Shown here piece by piece: positions 54,106-61,827 of a stretch of 64,000 bases of DNA. The notes beneath the pieces were generated by a model, which made no database searches, had not been told where the DNA came from, and was given only the letters and a program-made list of their open reading frames with translations. This DNA comes from Bacillus sp. FJAT-29937 (GTDB lineage Bacteria > Bacillota > Bacilli > Bacillales > Cytobacillaceae), in assembly GCF_001509555.1 (NCBI RefSeq), contig NZ_LMAS01000004.1, forward strand, positions 293,158 to 357,157. The letters are read 5' to 3'. The position numbers were made by a program, and so were the translations under genes. The first letter of the stretch is position 1, and each line of letters opens with the position of its first letter.

Positions 54106-54146
54106 GGCTGCCCAGCAAGGCAGTAGAAACGCCATTCTGGACAGCC
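54106..54146 (-). terminator. Probable terminator of the YbaK-family gene
   Basis: GGCTGTCCAG and CTGGGCAGCC (minus strand) pair over ten positions with one G-U. The T-run is weak. Confidence 0.5.
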
Positions 54147-54190
54147 CCATCATTTCTTTATCACTTCGGAAAAAATACAATCTTGTTTGT

Positions 54191-54715
54191 TCAATTTTGC
54201 TTGTTAATAGCCCCGACTGCTTCTATTACTTGAGCGTCCTCAGGGACCCAGCCCTTACAAACATCAACCCATTGTTTTGCCGAGGCATATTCAAATATTT
54301 CATCACACGTTAACTCAATAGCCGAATTCGTGCTCCCGCATGCAGGAAAAACGGTTTCAAAACGCTTCAAGGACACATCTAAATAAACTGCTAATTCATT
54401 CGCTAAGCCGAAGGGACAAACCCCGCCAATTACATGCCCTGTTTGCTCCACTACTTCTTCAGCAGAAAGCATTCGGGCTTTAAAGCCATAAGTTTCACGG
54501 AATTTCTTGTTATCAATTTTGGCATCCCCTGCAGCAACGACTAGAATAGCTTGATCCCCTTCCCCGCGAAACGATAAGGTTTTAGCAATACGTGCTGGAA
54601 TAACACCAATTGCTTCTGCTGCCATCTCAACCGTTGCACTCGATACGTCAAACTCCATAATATCGGCTTCTCGATTCCATTTTTTAAAATGATTTTTCAC
54701 ACTTTCTAAAGACAT
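54191..54715 (-). CDS. YbaK/EbsC-family aminoacyl-tRNA deacylase
   Basis: 174 residues, a single YbaK/ProX editing domain. Conserved parts are MEFDVSSATVEMAAEAIG, the lysine in ARIAKTLSFR, and the glycine-rich GHVIGGVCPFGLAN. Family members hydrolyse mischarged tRNAs, for example Cys-tRNA(Pro), in the cytoplasm. GAAAGGGAGAAAAAG precedes the ATG. It is a single gene. Confidence 0.9.
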   Translation of the reverse strand: MSLESVKNHFKKWNREADIMEFDVSSATVEMAAEAIGVIPARIAKTLSFRGEGDQAILVVAAGDAKIDNKKFRETYGFKARMLSAEEVVEQTGHVIGGVCPFGLANELAVYLDVSLKRFETVFPACGSTNSAIELTCDEIFEYASAKQWVDVCKGWVPEDAQVIEAVGAINKQN

Positions 54716-54863
54716 CTTTTTCTCCCTTTCTTTTCATAAATTAGGTAAATCATAACACCCTTTAACACTGTAAAGCAAAAGGATTCGTTTCATTTCTTCA
54801 GAATTTACTTACTCTTCTTTTGGGGGATTTTTTCAAAAAACAATTTATTATATAGACATACTA

Positions 54864-54907
54864 AAAAGCAGTGCATTTCATTAGTAAATCACACTGCTTT
54901 TATCGTT
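54864..54907 (-). terminator. Terminator of the acyl-CoA dehydrogenase gene
   Basis: AAAAGCAGTG and CACTGCTTTT are perfect ten-base arms with an 18-base loop; the minus strand continues TTTTTAG. Confidence 0.85.
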
Positions 54908-54919
54908 TTTTCTTATAGG

Positions 54920-56068
54920 CTATTTGTTCAATGCCGTTAAGGCAAGCTTCCTAATTGTGACATCGTCCATTGGAGGATTATGCAAACCTGCTCTTACATC
55001 CCGATAATATCTTTGCAGCGGATTTTGACGCTGCAGGCTTTTTGCTCCTACGACCCTCATCGCCTTATCAACAATAGAAATGGCGGAATTTGTCACTGTA
55101 TGCTTCACGGCGCCAAGTTCATTCGTTATATAGCTTCTACGCTCTTCGTCATCATATGCTGCAGCTGCACTATATAAAAAATGTCTAGCTTGCATAAGCT
55201 CTAGCTCGATTTGGCCAATTAAATTTTGAACATTTGGCAGCTGACTAATTGGTCCATTCAGGCTGTTTGGCGAGTATTCATTAGCAAATTGAATGGCGTA
55301 ATCCCGCGCCGCTTGAGCAATCCCGATGTAGCAGGCAGGAATATGAATCGTCCAGGCATTTAATTGATCGCCTCTTGGGCCATGATTGATTTCAACTAAC
55401 TTTGAGTTTGGGGCGACAACATTCTTGAGGACAAGATCATGGCTTTCTGTCCCCCTCATCGATATCACATCCCAAGTTTCTTCAATGCTCAGCCCCTCTA
55501 AATCTTTATGCAGAAGAAAGAACCCGATTGCTTGCTTCTCCTCCAACCAAGCGGAAACAAGGAAATGCGTTAAGACTGGAGACATTGTTGTAAAGTTTTT
55601 TCTGCCTGAAATCACCCAATGGTCATCTTTTTTTACTGCAATCGTGCCAGGTCGGCCGCCTCTCGTCGGGCTTCCTGTTTGTGCTTCACTCACACAACGA
55701 TTAATTAATGCCCCTTTTTGAACCTCTTTTGCGAATAGCTCTAGACTCTCATCATCCCAAAGCTGCTTTTCATAAACCTCGCCAACGACTCCCATATGCC
55801 AGCCAATCGATAGGGCTGTTGCTCCATCGAAACTGGCTAAGGTTTCTTGGAGCAGAACCATATCATACGCACTTAAACCACCACCGCCATAAGCCGCTGG
55901 TAACGTTTGTTTTGTATATCCCATTTCAACTAATCTATGAATATTCTCTTTAGGAAACTTTGATTGTTCGTCAGTTTCAGCGGATTTCCTTTTAAATTCG
56001 GCTTCTTTTTCATGCAGCTTTTTCAGCCAATTTCTTTGAGTGTCATTTTTTATAAATAAATCTAACAT
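54920..56068 (-). CDS. Acyl-CoA dehydrogenase family flavoprotein (YdbM-like)
   Basis: 382 residues from ATG at 56068 (AAGGAAG upstream); a GTG three codons earlier is too close to that site. N-terminal helical, middle beta and C-terminal helical domains are present, with YGGGGLSAYDMVLLQETLA, SEAQTGSPTRGG and WVISGRKNFTTMSP (FAD/substrate region), and GPISQLPNVQ in the C-terminal half. Size and sequence are like B. subtilis YdbM, a CymR-regulated gene of sulfur metabolism. It is divergent from an amino acid ABC operon, which would fit a sulfur-compound locus; that is inference. Confidence 0.88.
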   Translation of the reverse strand: MLDLFIKNDTQRNWLKKLHEKEAEFKRKSAETDEQSKFPKENIHRLVEMGYTKQTLPAAYGGGGLSAYDMVLLQETLASFDGATALSIGWHMGVVGEVYEKQLWDDESLELFAKEVQKGALINRCVSEAQTGSPTRGGRPGTIAVKKDDHWVISGRKNFTTMSPVLTHFLVSAWLEEKQAIGFFLLHKDLEGLSIEETWDVISMRGTESHDLVLKNVVAPNSKLVEINHGPRGDQLNAWTIHIPACYIGIAQAARDYAIQFANEYSPNSLNGPISQLPNVQNLIGQIELELMQARHFLYSAAAAYDDEERRSYITNELGAVKHTVTNSAISIVDKAMRVVGAKSLQRQNPLQRYYRDVRAGLHNPPMDDVTIRKLALTALNK

Positions 56069-56346
56069 TTTCTTCACACTTCCTTAACCAGAATGAATTT
56101 CACGCATACATTATTCTTATAATTCCGATTATTCTTGTTGGCTTTGATAATAACGAAATTCAATTACATCGTCAAGAATTTTTATTATGATTTATCAACT
56201 TATTATTAATAATTCCTTTGGATTAGCCTATTAATAAAAATTTTTTAAATATTTTATATCCCACTTTACAGATGCGATTAATGATGGTATTGTTTGGATT
56301 ATTATATTCGAACATTCTAAATAGTATTAACTACATTGTTTCCCAA

Positions 56347-56524
56347 TGTCTAGCTTCAGCGCCTACCCCCGACGTACAGGACGTACTAGTGTCGACAATG
56401 CAACAGGACGTTGCGTTTTTGTCGACCTCGAGTCACAAGCCAATCCTCCCAGAAAGGCAAAGAACACCTTTCCGGGAGGCTCGTCTTGTGCTTGTCGGGG
56501 GAGACCAAGGCGCTTGCACTTTTC
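56347..56524. repeat. Nested palindromic repeat element, GC-richer than its surroundings
   Basis: Outer arms AGCGCC (56358)/GGCGCT (56509) and CCCCCGAC (56366)/GTCGGGGG (56494) enclose several smaller hairpins: GTAC-AGGAC-GTAC (56374), GTCGAC arms (56391 and 56421) around GCAAC-AGGAC-GTTGC (56400), CACAAG/CTTGTG (56434, 56485), and CCTCCC-AGAAAGG/CCTTTCCGGGAGG (56445, 56467). The element lies between the divergent promoters and ends seven bases before the GGAGGAGG of the ABC gene. Similar AGCGCCT...AAGGCGCTT elements are familiar in Bacillaceae intergenic DNA. The flanking 56078-56346 is AT-rich without a clear gene. Confidence 0.8.
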
Positions 56525-56541
56525 TAACAAGGAGGAGGAAT

Positions 56542-57294
56542 ATGATCGAGTTAAAGAACATCCAAAAGCAGTTTAAATCAAATCATGTATTAAAAGGGAT
56601 TGACCTTGAAGTGAATAAAGGGGATGTGGTGGCCATTATTGGCCCAAGCGGATCAGGAAAAACTACACTTCTCAGATGCATCAACTACTTGGAGCGCCCG
56701 GATGATGGACTAATAAGCGTTGACGGGTTTACCGTTCAAGGAAAGCATCCCTCCAAGCAGGATATCCTTACATTAAGAAGAAAAACTGCCATGGTTTTTC
56801 AGCACTATAACCTGTTCAAGAATAAAACGGTTCTGGAAAATGTAATGGAAGGGCTAATAGTGGCTAAAAAACTGCCTAAATCCGAAGCAAAGGATATCAG
56901 TCTATCCCTCCTTCAGAAGGTAGGGCTAGCTGAAAAAGTAAATGATTATCCTTCACAGCTTTCCGGCGGTCAGCAGCAGCGAGTTGGCATAGCAAGGGCA
57001 CTTGCATTAAATCCATCGGTTATTTTATTTGATGAGCCCACTTCAGCTCTCGACCCAGAAATGGTTGGAGAAGTGTTGTCCATTATTAAGCAAATAGCCA
57101 GTGAAGGCATCACCATGGTGATTGTGACACATGAAATCGATTTCGCCAGAGATGTAGCAAATCGAGTTGTCTTTATGGACGAAGGCGTCATTGTAGAACA
57201 AGGGGATCCCCAGGATGTACTCATTCATCCAAAACACGAACGGATGAAGCAGTTTCTAAAACGATTGGTTCGTGAACCAGAGTATTTAATTTAG
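56542..57294 (+). CDS. Amino acid ABC transporter ATPase
   Basis: 250 residues from ATG at 56542 with AAGGAGGAGGAAT before it. A longer frame would translate the palindromic repeat and is rejected. Walker A GPSGSGKTT, Q-loop VFQHYNLFK, signature LSGGQQQRVGIARAL, Walker [15 protein letters not shown] and H-loop VIVTHEIDF are intact. It belongs to the polar amino acid (GlnQ/TcyN) group and heads an operon ATPase, binding protein, two permeases. Confidence 0.92.
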   Translation: MIELKNIQKQFKSNHVLKGIDLEVNKGDVVAIIGPSGSGKTTLLRCINYLERPDDGLISVDGFTVQGKHPSKQDILTLRRKTAMVFQHYNLFKNKTVLENVMEGLIVAKKLPKSEAKDISLSLLQKVGLAEKVNDYPSQLSGGQQQRVGIARALALNPSVILFDEPTSALDPEMVGEVLSIIKQIASEGITMVIVTHEIDFARDVANRVVFMDEGVIVEQGDPQDVLIHPKHERMKQFLKRLVREPEYLI

Positions 57295-57306
57295 GAGGTC
57301 ATTGTG

Positions 57307-58152
57307 ATGAAAGGTTTAATGAAAATAGCAATTCTAGCATTCGTGCTTATACTCGGCCTCGCAGGCTGCTCCCAAAGCACAGGATCAGAAAAAGACGATG
57401 AAAAAATAGTTGTAAAGATTGCCTTAAGCGATGAAGTCAATCCCCCATTCCTGTACACAGATGACAACAATGAGCCAATTGGATACGACATGGATTATAT
57501 GAAGGAAATCGAGAAAAAGCTTCCTGAATATAAATTCGAATATCTTTTTGGAGAGGAAGAAGCCAATCTAGTTGGTGTCGATACAGGTAAATACACATTC
57601 GCGATTAACTGGTTCTTTAAAAACCCTGAAAGACAAGAGAAGTTTCTTTTTCCCGAAAATGAATTTGGCTATTCCCTTACAACTTTAATTACCAAAAAGG
57701 ATCGCGATGATATTAAAACATTGGATGACATGGTCGGCAAGAAATTCCCTCCAATGGCTCCTAGCGGCGGATTACGTACCATTCTTAATTCATACAACGA
57801 CAAGCACTCGGATAACCCATTAACCCTCGATACAATTGAGCATGCTTCCAATGCCGACAATTTAAAAAGGGTTGCCGAAGGGAAAGCAGATGCCATTTTC
57901 CTAAACTTAACAACGTTTAATGAAATGCAAAAACAAATGAATCTTGATTTAAAAGTTAGCGGAATTGTTTCAAAAGAGCCAATTTGGGTTGTATTTAATA
58001 AAAAGGAAACCGAGCTTGCTCAGAAAATGGATAAAGCGACTAAGGAGTTAATTGAAGACGGCACCCTTTCAAAGCTGTCTGAAAAATGGTTCGATGTCGA
58101 CTTCTTTAAGGATTTGGATTATATCAATCAAGAAGGCTTTAAATTCGAGTAA
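57307..58152 (+). CDS. Amino acid ABC transporter substrate-binding lipoprotein
   Basis: 281 residues from ATG at 57307 (AGGAGG eight bases upstream). Lipobox LGLAGCSQST. Solute-binding family 3 fold with ALSDEVNPPFLYTDDNNEPIGYDMDYM and, in the second lobe, PPMAPSGGLRT. Ligand unknown; the neighbouring YdbM-like gene hints at a sulfur-containing amino acid such as cystine, but sequence alone does not decide. A hairpin follows directly. Confidence 0.9.
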   Translation: MKGLMKIAILAFVLILGLAGCSQSTGSEKDDEKIVVKIALSDEVNPPFLYTDDNNEPIGYDMDYMKEIEKKLPEYKFEYLFGEEEANLVGVDTGKYTFAINWFFKNPERQEKFLFPENEFGYSLTTLITKKDRDDIKTLDDMVGKKFPPMAPSGGLRTILNSYNDKHSDNPLTLDTIEHASNADNLKRVAEGKADAIFLNLTTFNEMQKQMNLDLKVSGIVSKEPIWVVFNKKETELAQKMDKATKELIEDGTLSKLSEKWFDVDFFKDLDYINQEGFKFE

Positions 58153-58166
58153 TAGTTTCATAGATT

Positions 58167-58204
58167 GACTCCGATGACAGCTATGAACATCGGAGTCATT
58201 TTTA
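58167..58204 (+). terminator. Attenuator hairpin between binding protein and permease genes
   Basis: GACTCCGATG and CATCGGAGTC are perfect ten-base arms, followed by ATTTTTA, inside the operon. Confidence 0.8.
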
Positions 58205-58223
58205 CAGCAGGCGGTGAAATAAG

Positions 58224-58925
58224 ATGATTAGTTCAGGATTTTCCGATTGGCTGGACTTATTAATGAGGGTATTAAATAAGCTCCCGCTTACTTTACTTAT
58301 GTTAGGTGTTTCACTTTTCTTTTCTTTAATTATCGGTGTTATTGTCGCCATTGTCCGAATTCAAAAAAGGCCGATTTCATATGCAGTTGCTACCTTTTAT
58401 TTGTCTTTCATGCGTTGTACGCCATTATTAGTACAGCTGTTCCTCATCTATTTTGGACTCCCTCAGCTGCTGTTGCTTGTGAATATTGATATTAATGGCT
58501 GGGATCGTTTTATTTTTGTTGTGATTGCCTTCTCATTATATACAGGTGCCTACCTTTCTGAGGTAATTAGATCTGCCTATATGGCCGTTGGAAGGGACCA
58601 ATTAGAAGCTGCTTACAGTGTTGGAATGAGCTACTCACAGGCTTTGTGGAGAATCATCCTGCCACAGGCGTTTTTAGTGGCCTTACCTGATCTCGGGAAT
58701 AATATTATTGAATTGCTGAAGGATACCTCCCTCGCCTTTACGATTGGCATCATTGATATTATGGGGCAGGTTCGGATTATTCTAGGAAATAACTATGGAA
58801 TCGGCATGTTTGAAGTGTACTTTACCATTTCGCTAGTTTATTGGGGCACGTGTATTGTCATTGAAAATTTGATTGCACTTTTAGAAAAGGGATTGAAAAA
58901 GGGCCGTGTCAGCATTGCAGATTAA
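58224..58925 (+). CDS. Amino acid ABC transporter permease 1
   Basis: 233 residues, five membrane spans of the HisMQ type. The EAA loop is EAAYSVGMSYSQALWRIILP. It has AGGCGGTGAAATAAG before the ATG. Together with the next gene it forms a heteromeric channel, as in TcyLM, rather than a homodimer. Confidence 0.9.
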   Translation: MISSGFSDWLDLLMRVLNKLPLTLLMLGVSLFFSLIIGVIVAIVRIQKRPISYAVATFYLSFMRCTPLLVQLFLIYFGLPQLLLLVNIDINGWDRFIFVVIAFSLYTGAYLSEVIRSAYMAVGRDQLEAAYSVGMSYSQALWRIILPQAFLVALPDLGNNIIELLKDTSLAFTIGIIDIMGQVRIILGNNYGIGMFEVYFTISLVYWGTCIVIENLIALLEKGLKKGRVSIAD

Positions 58926-58948
58926 TTTTTTAAAGGTAGTGATCTATC

Positions 58949-59674
58949 GTGTCTATTATCGACTTTGACTTTGCATTAAAGCAATTTCCGGAGGTGCTGA
59001 AGGGTGTACCTTTAACACTGATTATTGCGGTTTTTTCAATGATCCTCGGAATCACTTTTGGCCTTCTGATTGCCTTATGCCGAATTTATAAAGTGCCCGT
59101 TTTGCATCGGGTCGCTATAGTGTACGTCTCCTTTATTAGAGGCGTGCCGATGATTGTGCTCCTTTTCGTATTATTCTATGGGATACCTGCGTTGTTTAAT
59201 CTCCTGAACAAACAGCTAGGATGGAGTCTCGACGCCGATGGAATATCCCCTATCGTGTATGCCTTGATTGCCTATACTCTGAATACAGCAGCTTACCAGT
59301 CCGAAATTTTCCGTGCGTCCATCAATGCTACCCATGCCGGTCAAATGGAAGCTGCTTATTCAGTAGGCATGACAACAACACAAGGCTTACGAAGAATTAT
59401 TTTGCCGCAAGCATTGGTCCTTTCTCTTCCTAATCTGGGCAATACATTTATTGGTCTCATAAAGGCAACTTCTCTTGCTTTTGCAGTTAAAGTCATTGAA
59501 ATCATGGGCATGGCAAAAATTATTGCGAATGATGGCTATAAATATTTGGAAATGTATTTAGTGGCGGCCTTGATTTATTGGCTACTATGTTTTGTCTTTG
59601 AAGTTCTTTTTGCGATGCTTGAGAGAAGAATGAGGCGGTATGAGGCGAGGATGGATGAGGGGATGTCTGTTTAA
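58949..59674 (+). CDS. Amino acid ABC transporter permease 2
   Basis: 241 residues, start GTG at 58949 with AAAGGTAG upstream. HisMQ-type permease with EAAYSVGMTTTQGLRRIILP as EAA loop and SFIRGVPMIVLLFVLFYG in the first half. It follows permease 1 by 23 bases and ends the operon; tandem hairpin repeats lie directly after. Confidence 0.9.
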   Translation: MSIIDFDFALKQFPEVLKGVPLTLIIAVFSMILGITFGLLIALCRIYKVPVLHRVAIVYVSFIRGVPMIVLLFVLFYGIPALFNLLNKQLGWSLDADGISPIVYALIAYTLNTAAYQSEIFRASINATHAGQMEAAYSVGMTTTQGLRRIILPQALVLSLPNLGNTFIGLIKATSLAFAVKVIEIMGMAKIIANDGYKYLEMYLVAALIYWLLCFVFEVLFAMLERRMRRYEARMDEGMSV

Positions 59675-59687
59675 AGAAGAGTGCTTG

Positions 59688-59840
59688 ATTTGGTGGACAG
59701 GTTTTTGACGAATCTCGGGAACCTGTCCAGTAAACTCATTTTGGCGGACAGGTTTTTGCTGATTCTCGGAAACCTGTCCAATAAACTCCATTTGGTGGAC
59801 AGGTTTTAGCCGTAACTCGGAAACCTGTCCAATAAACTTT
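59688..59840. repeat. Three tandem 51-bp repeats, each with a GGACAGG/CCTGTCC hairpin
   Basis: GGACAGG begins at 59695, 59746 and 59797, an exact 51-base period. Each unit reads GGACAGGTTT, a short variable loop with CTCGG, AAACCTGTCC and then AGTAAACTC or ATAAACT. The array lies between the convergent permease and YitT genes and may double as a transcription barrier. Confidence 0.85.
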
Positions 59841-59861
59841 GTTCATCTTTCTTCTATAGTA

Positions 59862-60704
59862 TTAATCCGCTTTTGAAATCTCTCCGAAGCCTAGTCCGAA
59901 CACATCTCGGACATCGTGAATGGCAATAAATGCATGCGAATCTGCTTCTTTAACAATTTTCTTCAGCTTCACAATTTCCTGGCTGCTTATGACTATATAG
60001 AGGATATCCTTTTGCGCTTTTGTGTAATAGCCGCTTCCAGAAAAGACAGTTACACCTCTATTCATCTCCTCATTCACCTGCTGCGCAATTTGGTCAGGCT
60101 CTGCTGAAATGATCGTTACCGCTTTTTTCGTGTTAATTCCCTCAATAACAAATTCCATCACCTTTGTTGCAATATAAAGCATTATAATCGTCAGCATCAA
60201 CTTCTCAGCACCGATGATAAAATAGGATGAAAATGCTACAATTAAATCAAAAAATAACAACCCATAAGCTAAATTCCAGCCAAGATATTTCTGGGTCATT
60301 CTTGCTAAGATTGTAGACCCGGCCGTTGTTCCGCCTACCCGTATGATTATTCCAATCCCCGCACCAATAATGACAGCTCCAAAAATCGTGGAGACGACAA
60401 TTTCGTTTGAATTTATCGTCCAACCTTCTGTTAGATGCAAAAACAAAGAATTCAAGACAACCGCAATAATCGTATAAATGGTGGTCATTTTACTCAAAAA
60501 CTTATAACCCACAATTAACAGAATTGAATTCAGGACAAAGTTCACGAGACCCGGCGACCATTGCCATAGGTAGTAGGCAATAATAGTAATCCCCGTTACG
60601 CCGCCCTCTCCTAGCTCGTTTGGAATAATAAAAACGTTAACCCCTACTGCAAATAGAAATGCTCCTATTAAAATATAGACAATATCTACAATCCTTTTTT
60701 TCAT
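59862..60704 (-). CDS. YitT family membrane protein (DUF161 plus DUF2179)
   Basis: 280 residues. Five to six membrane spans (about 8-185) carry the repeated glycine-rich motif seen as GEGGVTGITII and GGTTAGSTILARM. The C-terminal cytoplasmic DUF2179 domain includes RGVTVFSGSGYYTKAQKDILYIVIS. The family is widespread in Firmicutes with no settled function. It appears monocistronic; the ribosome site (AAGGATGG) is weak. Confidence 0.9.
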   Translation of the reverse strand: MKKRIVDIVYILIGAFLFAVGVNVFIIPNELGEGGVTGITIIAYYLWQWSPGLVNFVLNSILLIVGYKFLSKMTTIYTIIAVVLNSLFLHLTEGWTINSNEIVVSTIFGAVIIGAGIGIIIRVGGTTAGSTILARMTQKYLGWNLAYGLLFFDLIVAFSSYFIIGAEKLMLTIIMLYIATKVMEFVIEGINTKKAVTIISAEPDQIAQQVNEEMNRGVTVFSGSGYYTKAQKDILYIVISSQEIVKLKKIVKEADSHAFIAIHDVRDVFGLGFGEISKAD

Positions 60705-60780
60705 TTATGTACCATCCTTGTACCTGTAGAATCATCCCATTATACTTTGATATGAAGATACTTTTCAAGCTATAATGAGG

Positions 60781-60833
60781 AAAAAAGTGCCTGACCTCAT
60801 ATGCGTCAATTCCTGCGCATCAAAGATCAGGCA
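60781..60833 (-). terminator. Terminator of the sugar ABC operon, dispersed-repeat type
   Basis: On the minus strand TGCCTGA and TCAGGCA pair outside an inner ATGCG/CGCAT stem, followed by six T. Its arms recall the GTGCC(T)GGCAC repeat family. Confidence 0.8.
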
Positions 60834-60837
60834 TCAT

Positions 60838-61827
60838 TTAATGAGAAAATTTATTTTTTGCATGCATATAAGTGACAGCTAATGCCAGCACTAATACAGA
60901 ACCTTTTACAATATCGAAAGCATAATAGGGAAGATTCAAGATGGTTAGTCCGTTTAGCAGGATTCCAATAACGGCCGCACCGAAAAATGTCCCGATTGCA
61001 TTTGGTTTACCAGCGCCAAGCACGGAATAGCCCACAAACACAGCGGCAACAGCTTCCATTAAGAGTGGAGCACCAGCATCAATTTGTCCAGACCCCACAC
61101 GCGCTGTAAATAAGATCCCTGCGATTGAAGCAAAAATACCAGAGACGACATAGGAAGCAAACTTCACCTTCTTGACGTTTACACCCGATAAAGTGGCGGC
61201 TTCCGCATTGCCCCCTGTCATATATAATATTCGTCCCCATCTCGTATGATTTAACACTAGAAAAGTAACAATCACTAACAACAGCATAATCCACACAGGA
61301 ACGGGAAGTCCGAGCATTTTCCCTTGTCCGATCCAAAGGAAGGCACTCGAAAATTCACCAATCGCCGTTCCTCCCGAAGTTAACGGCATATGATTATAAA
61401 TCGAATAGCCCTCTGTATACGTCCGATGCAGCCCTGCAACGATATACATTGTGCTTAATGTGGCAAGCAAATCAGGAATCCCAATAACGACAATTAATAA
61501 CGTATTGAAAACCCCAACAAGGACACCTACAAGGATAGGCAAAATCAGCACAAGCCAGAGCGGCATATCATACCAGACCATTAATGAGGCTGTAACAACG
61601 GTTGACAATGACATGGTTGATCCAACTGACAAGTCAAATCCGTTTACGACTAAAGTAAAAGTTACTCCTAAAGCCAGTACCGTAACGATGGAAATCGAAC
61701 GTAGAATGTCAGCAAAATTTCCATAGGTGAAAAATGCCTCGCTAATGAGACTAAAATAAAGAATAATAAAAATCATTAGGGCGATAGCTCCGTATTTAAA
61801 TAGAAACTGGATGCTTTTCTCTTTCAT
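60838..61827 (-). CDS. Sugar ABC transporter permease (RbsC-like)
   Basis: 329 residues from ATG at 61827, with GGAAAGGAAGAG upstream; the start lies 32 bases inside the ATPase gene, so translation is coupled. Eight to ten membrane spans with the family motifs NGFDLSVGSTMSLS, GIPDLLATLSTMYI and YMTGGNAEAATLSGVNV. It would carry a pentose, hexose or related compound into the cell; autoinducer-2 or nucleoside import cannot be excluded. Confidence 0.92.
   Translation of the reverse strand: MKEKSIQFLFKYGAIALMIFIILYFSLISEAFFTYGNFADILRSISIVTVLALGVTFTLVVNGFDLSVGSTMSLSTVVTASLMVWYDMPLWLVLILPILVGVLVGVFNTLLIVVIGIPDLLATLSTMYIVAGLHRTYTEGYSIYNHMPLTSGGTAIGEFSSAFLWIGQGKMLGLPVPVWIMLLLVIVTFLVLNHTRWGRILYMTGGNAEAATLSGVNVKKVKFASYVVSGIFASIAGILFTARVGSGQIDAGAPLLMEAVAAVFVGYSVLGAGKPNAIGTFFGAAVIGILLNGLTILNLPYYAFDIVKGSVLVLALAVTYMHAKNKFSH

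Noticed and set aside
56150..56260. Possible CymR site near AATTCCTTTGG
   Set aside because: Only the GGAATT end agrees with the published pattern as I remember it; most other positions differ.
56272..56541. A 90-codon N-terminal extension of the ABC ATPase
   Set aside because: It would translate a palindromic repeat, while a strong AAGGAGGAGG site precedes the ATG at 56542, where the normal ATPase begins.
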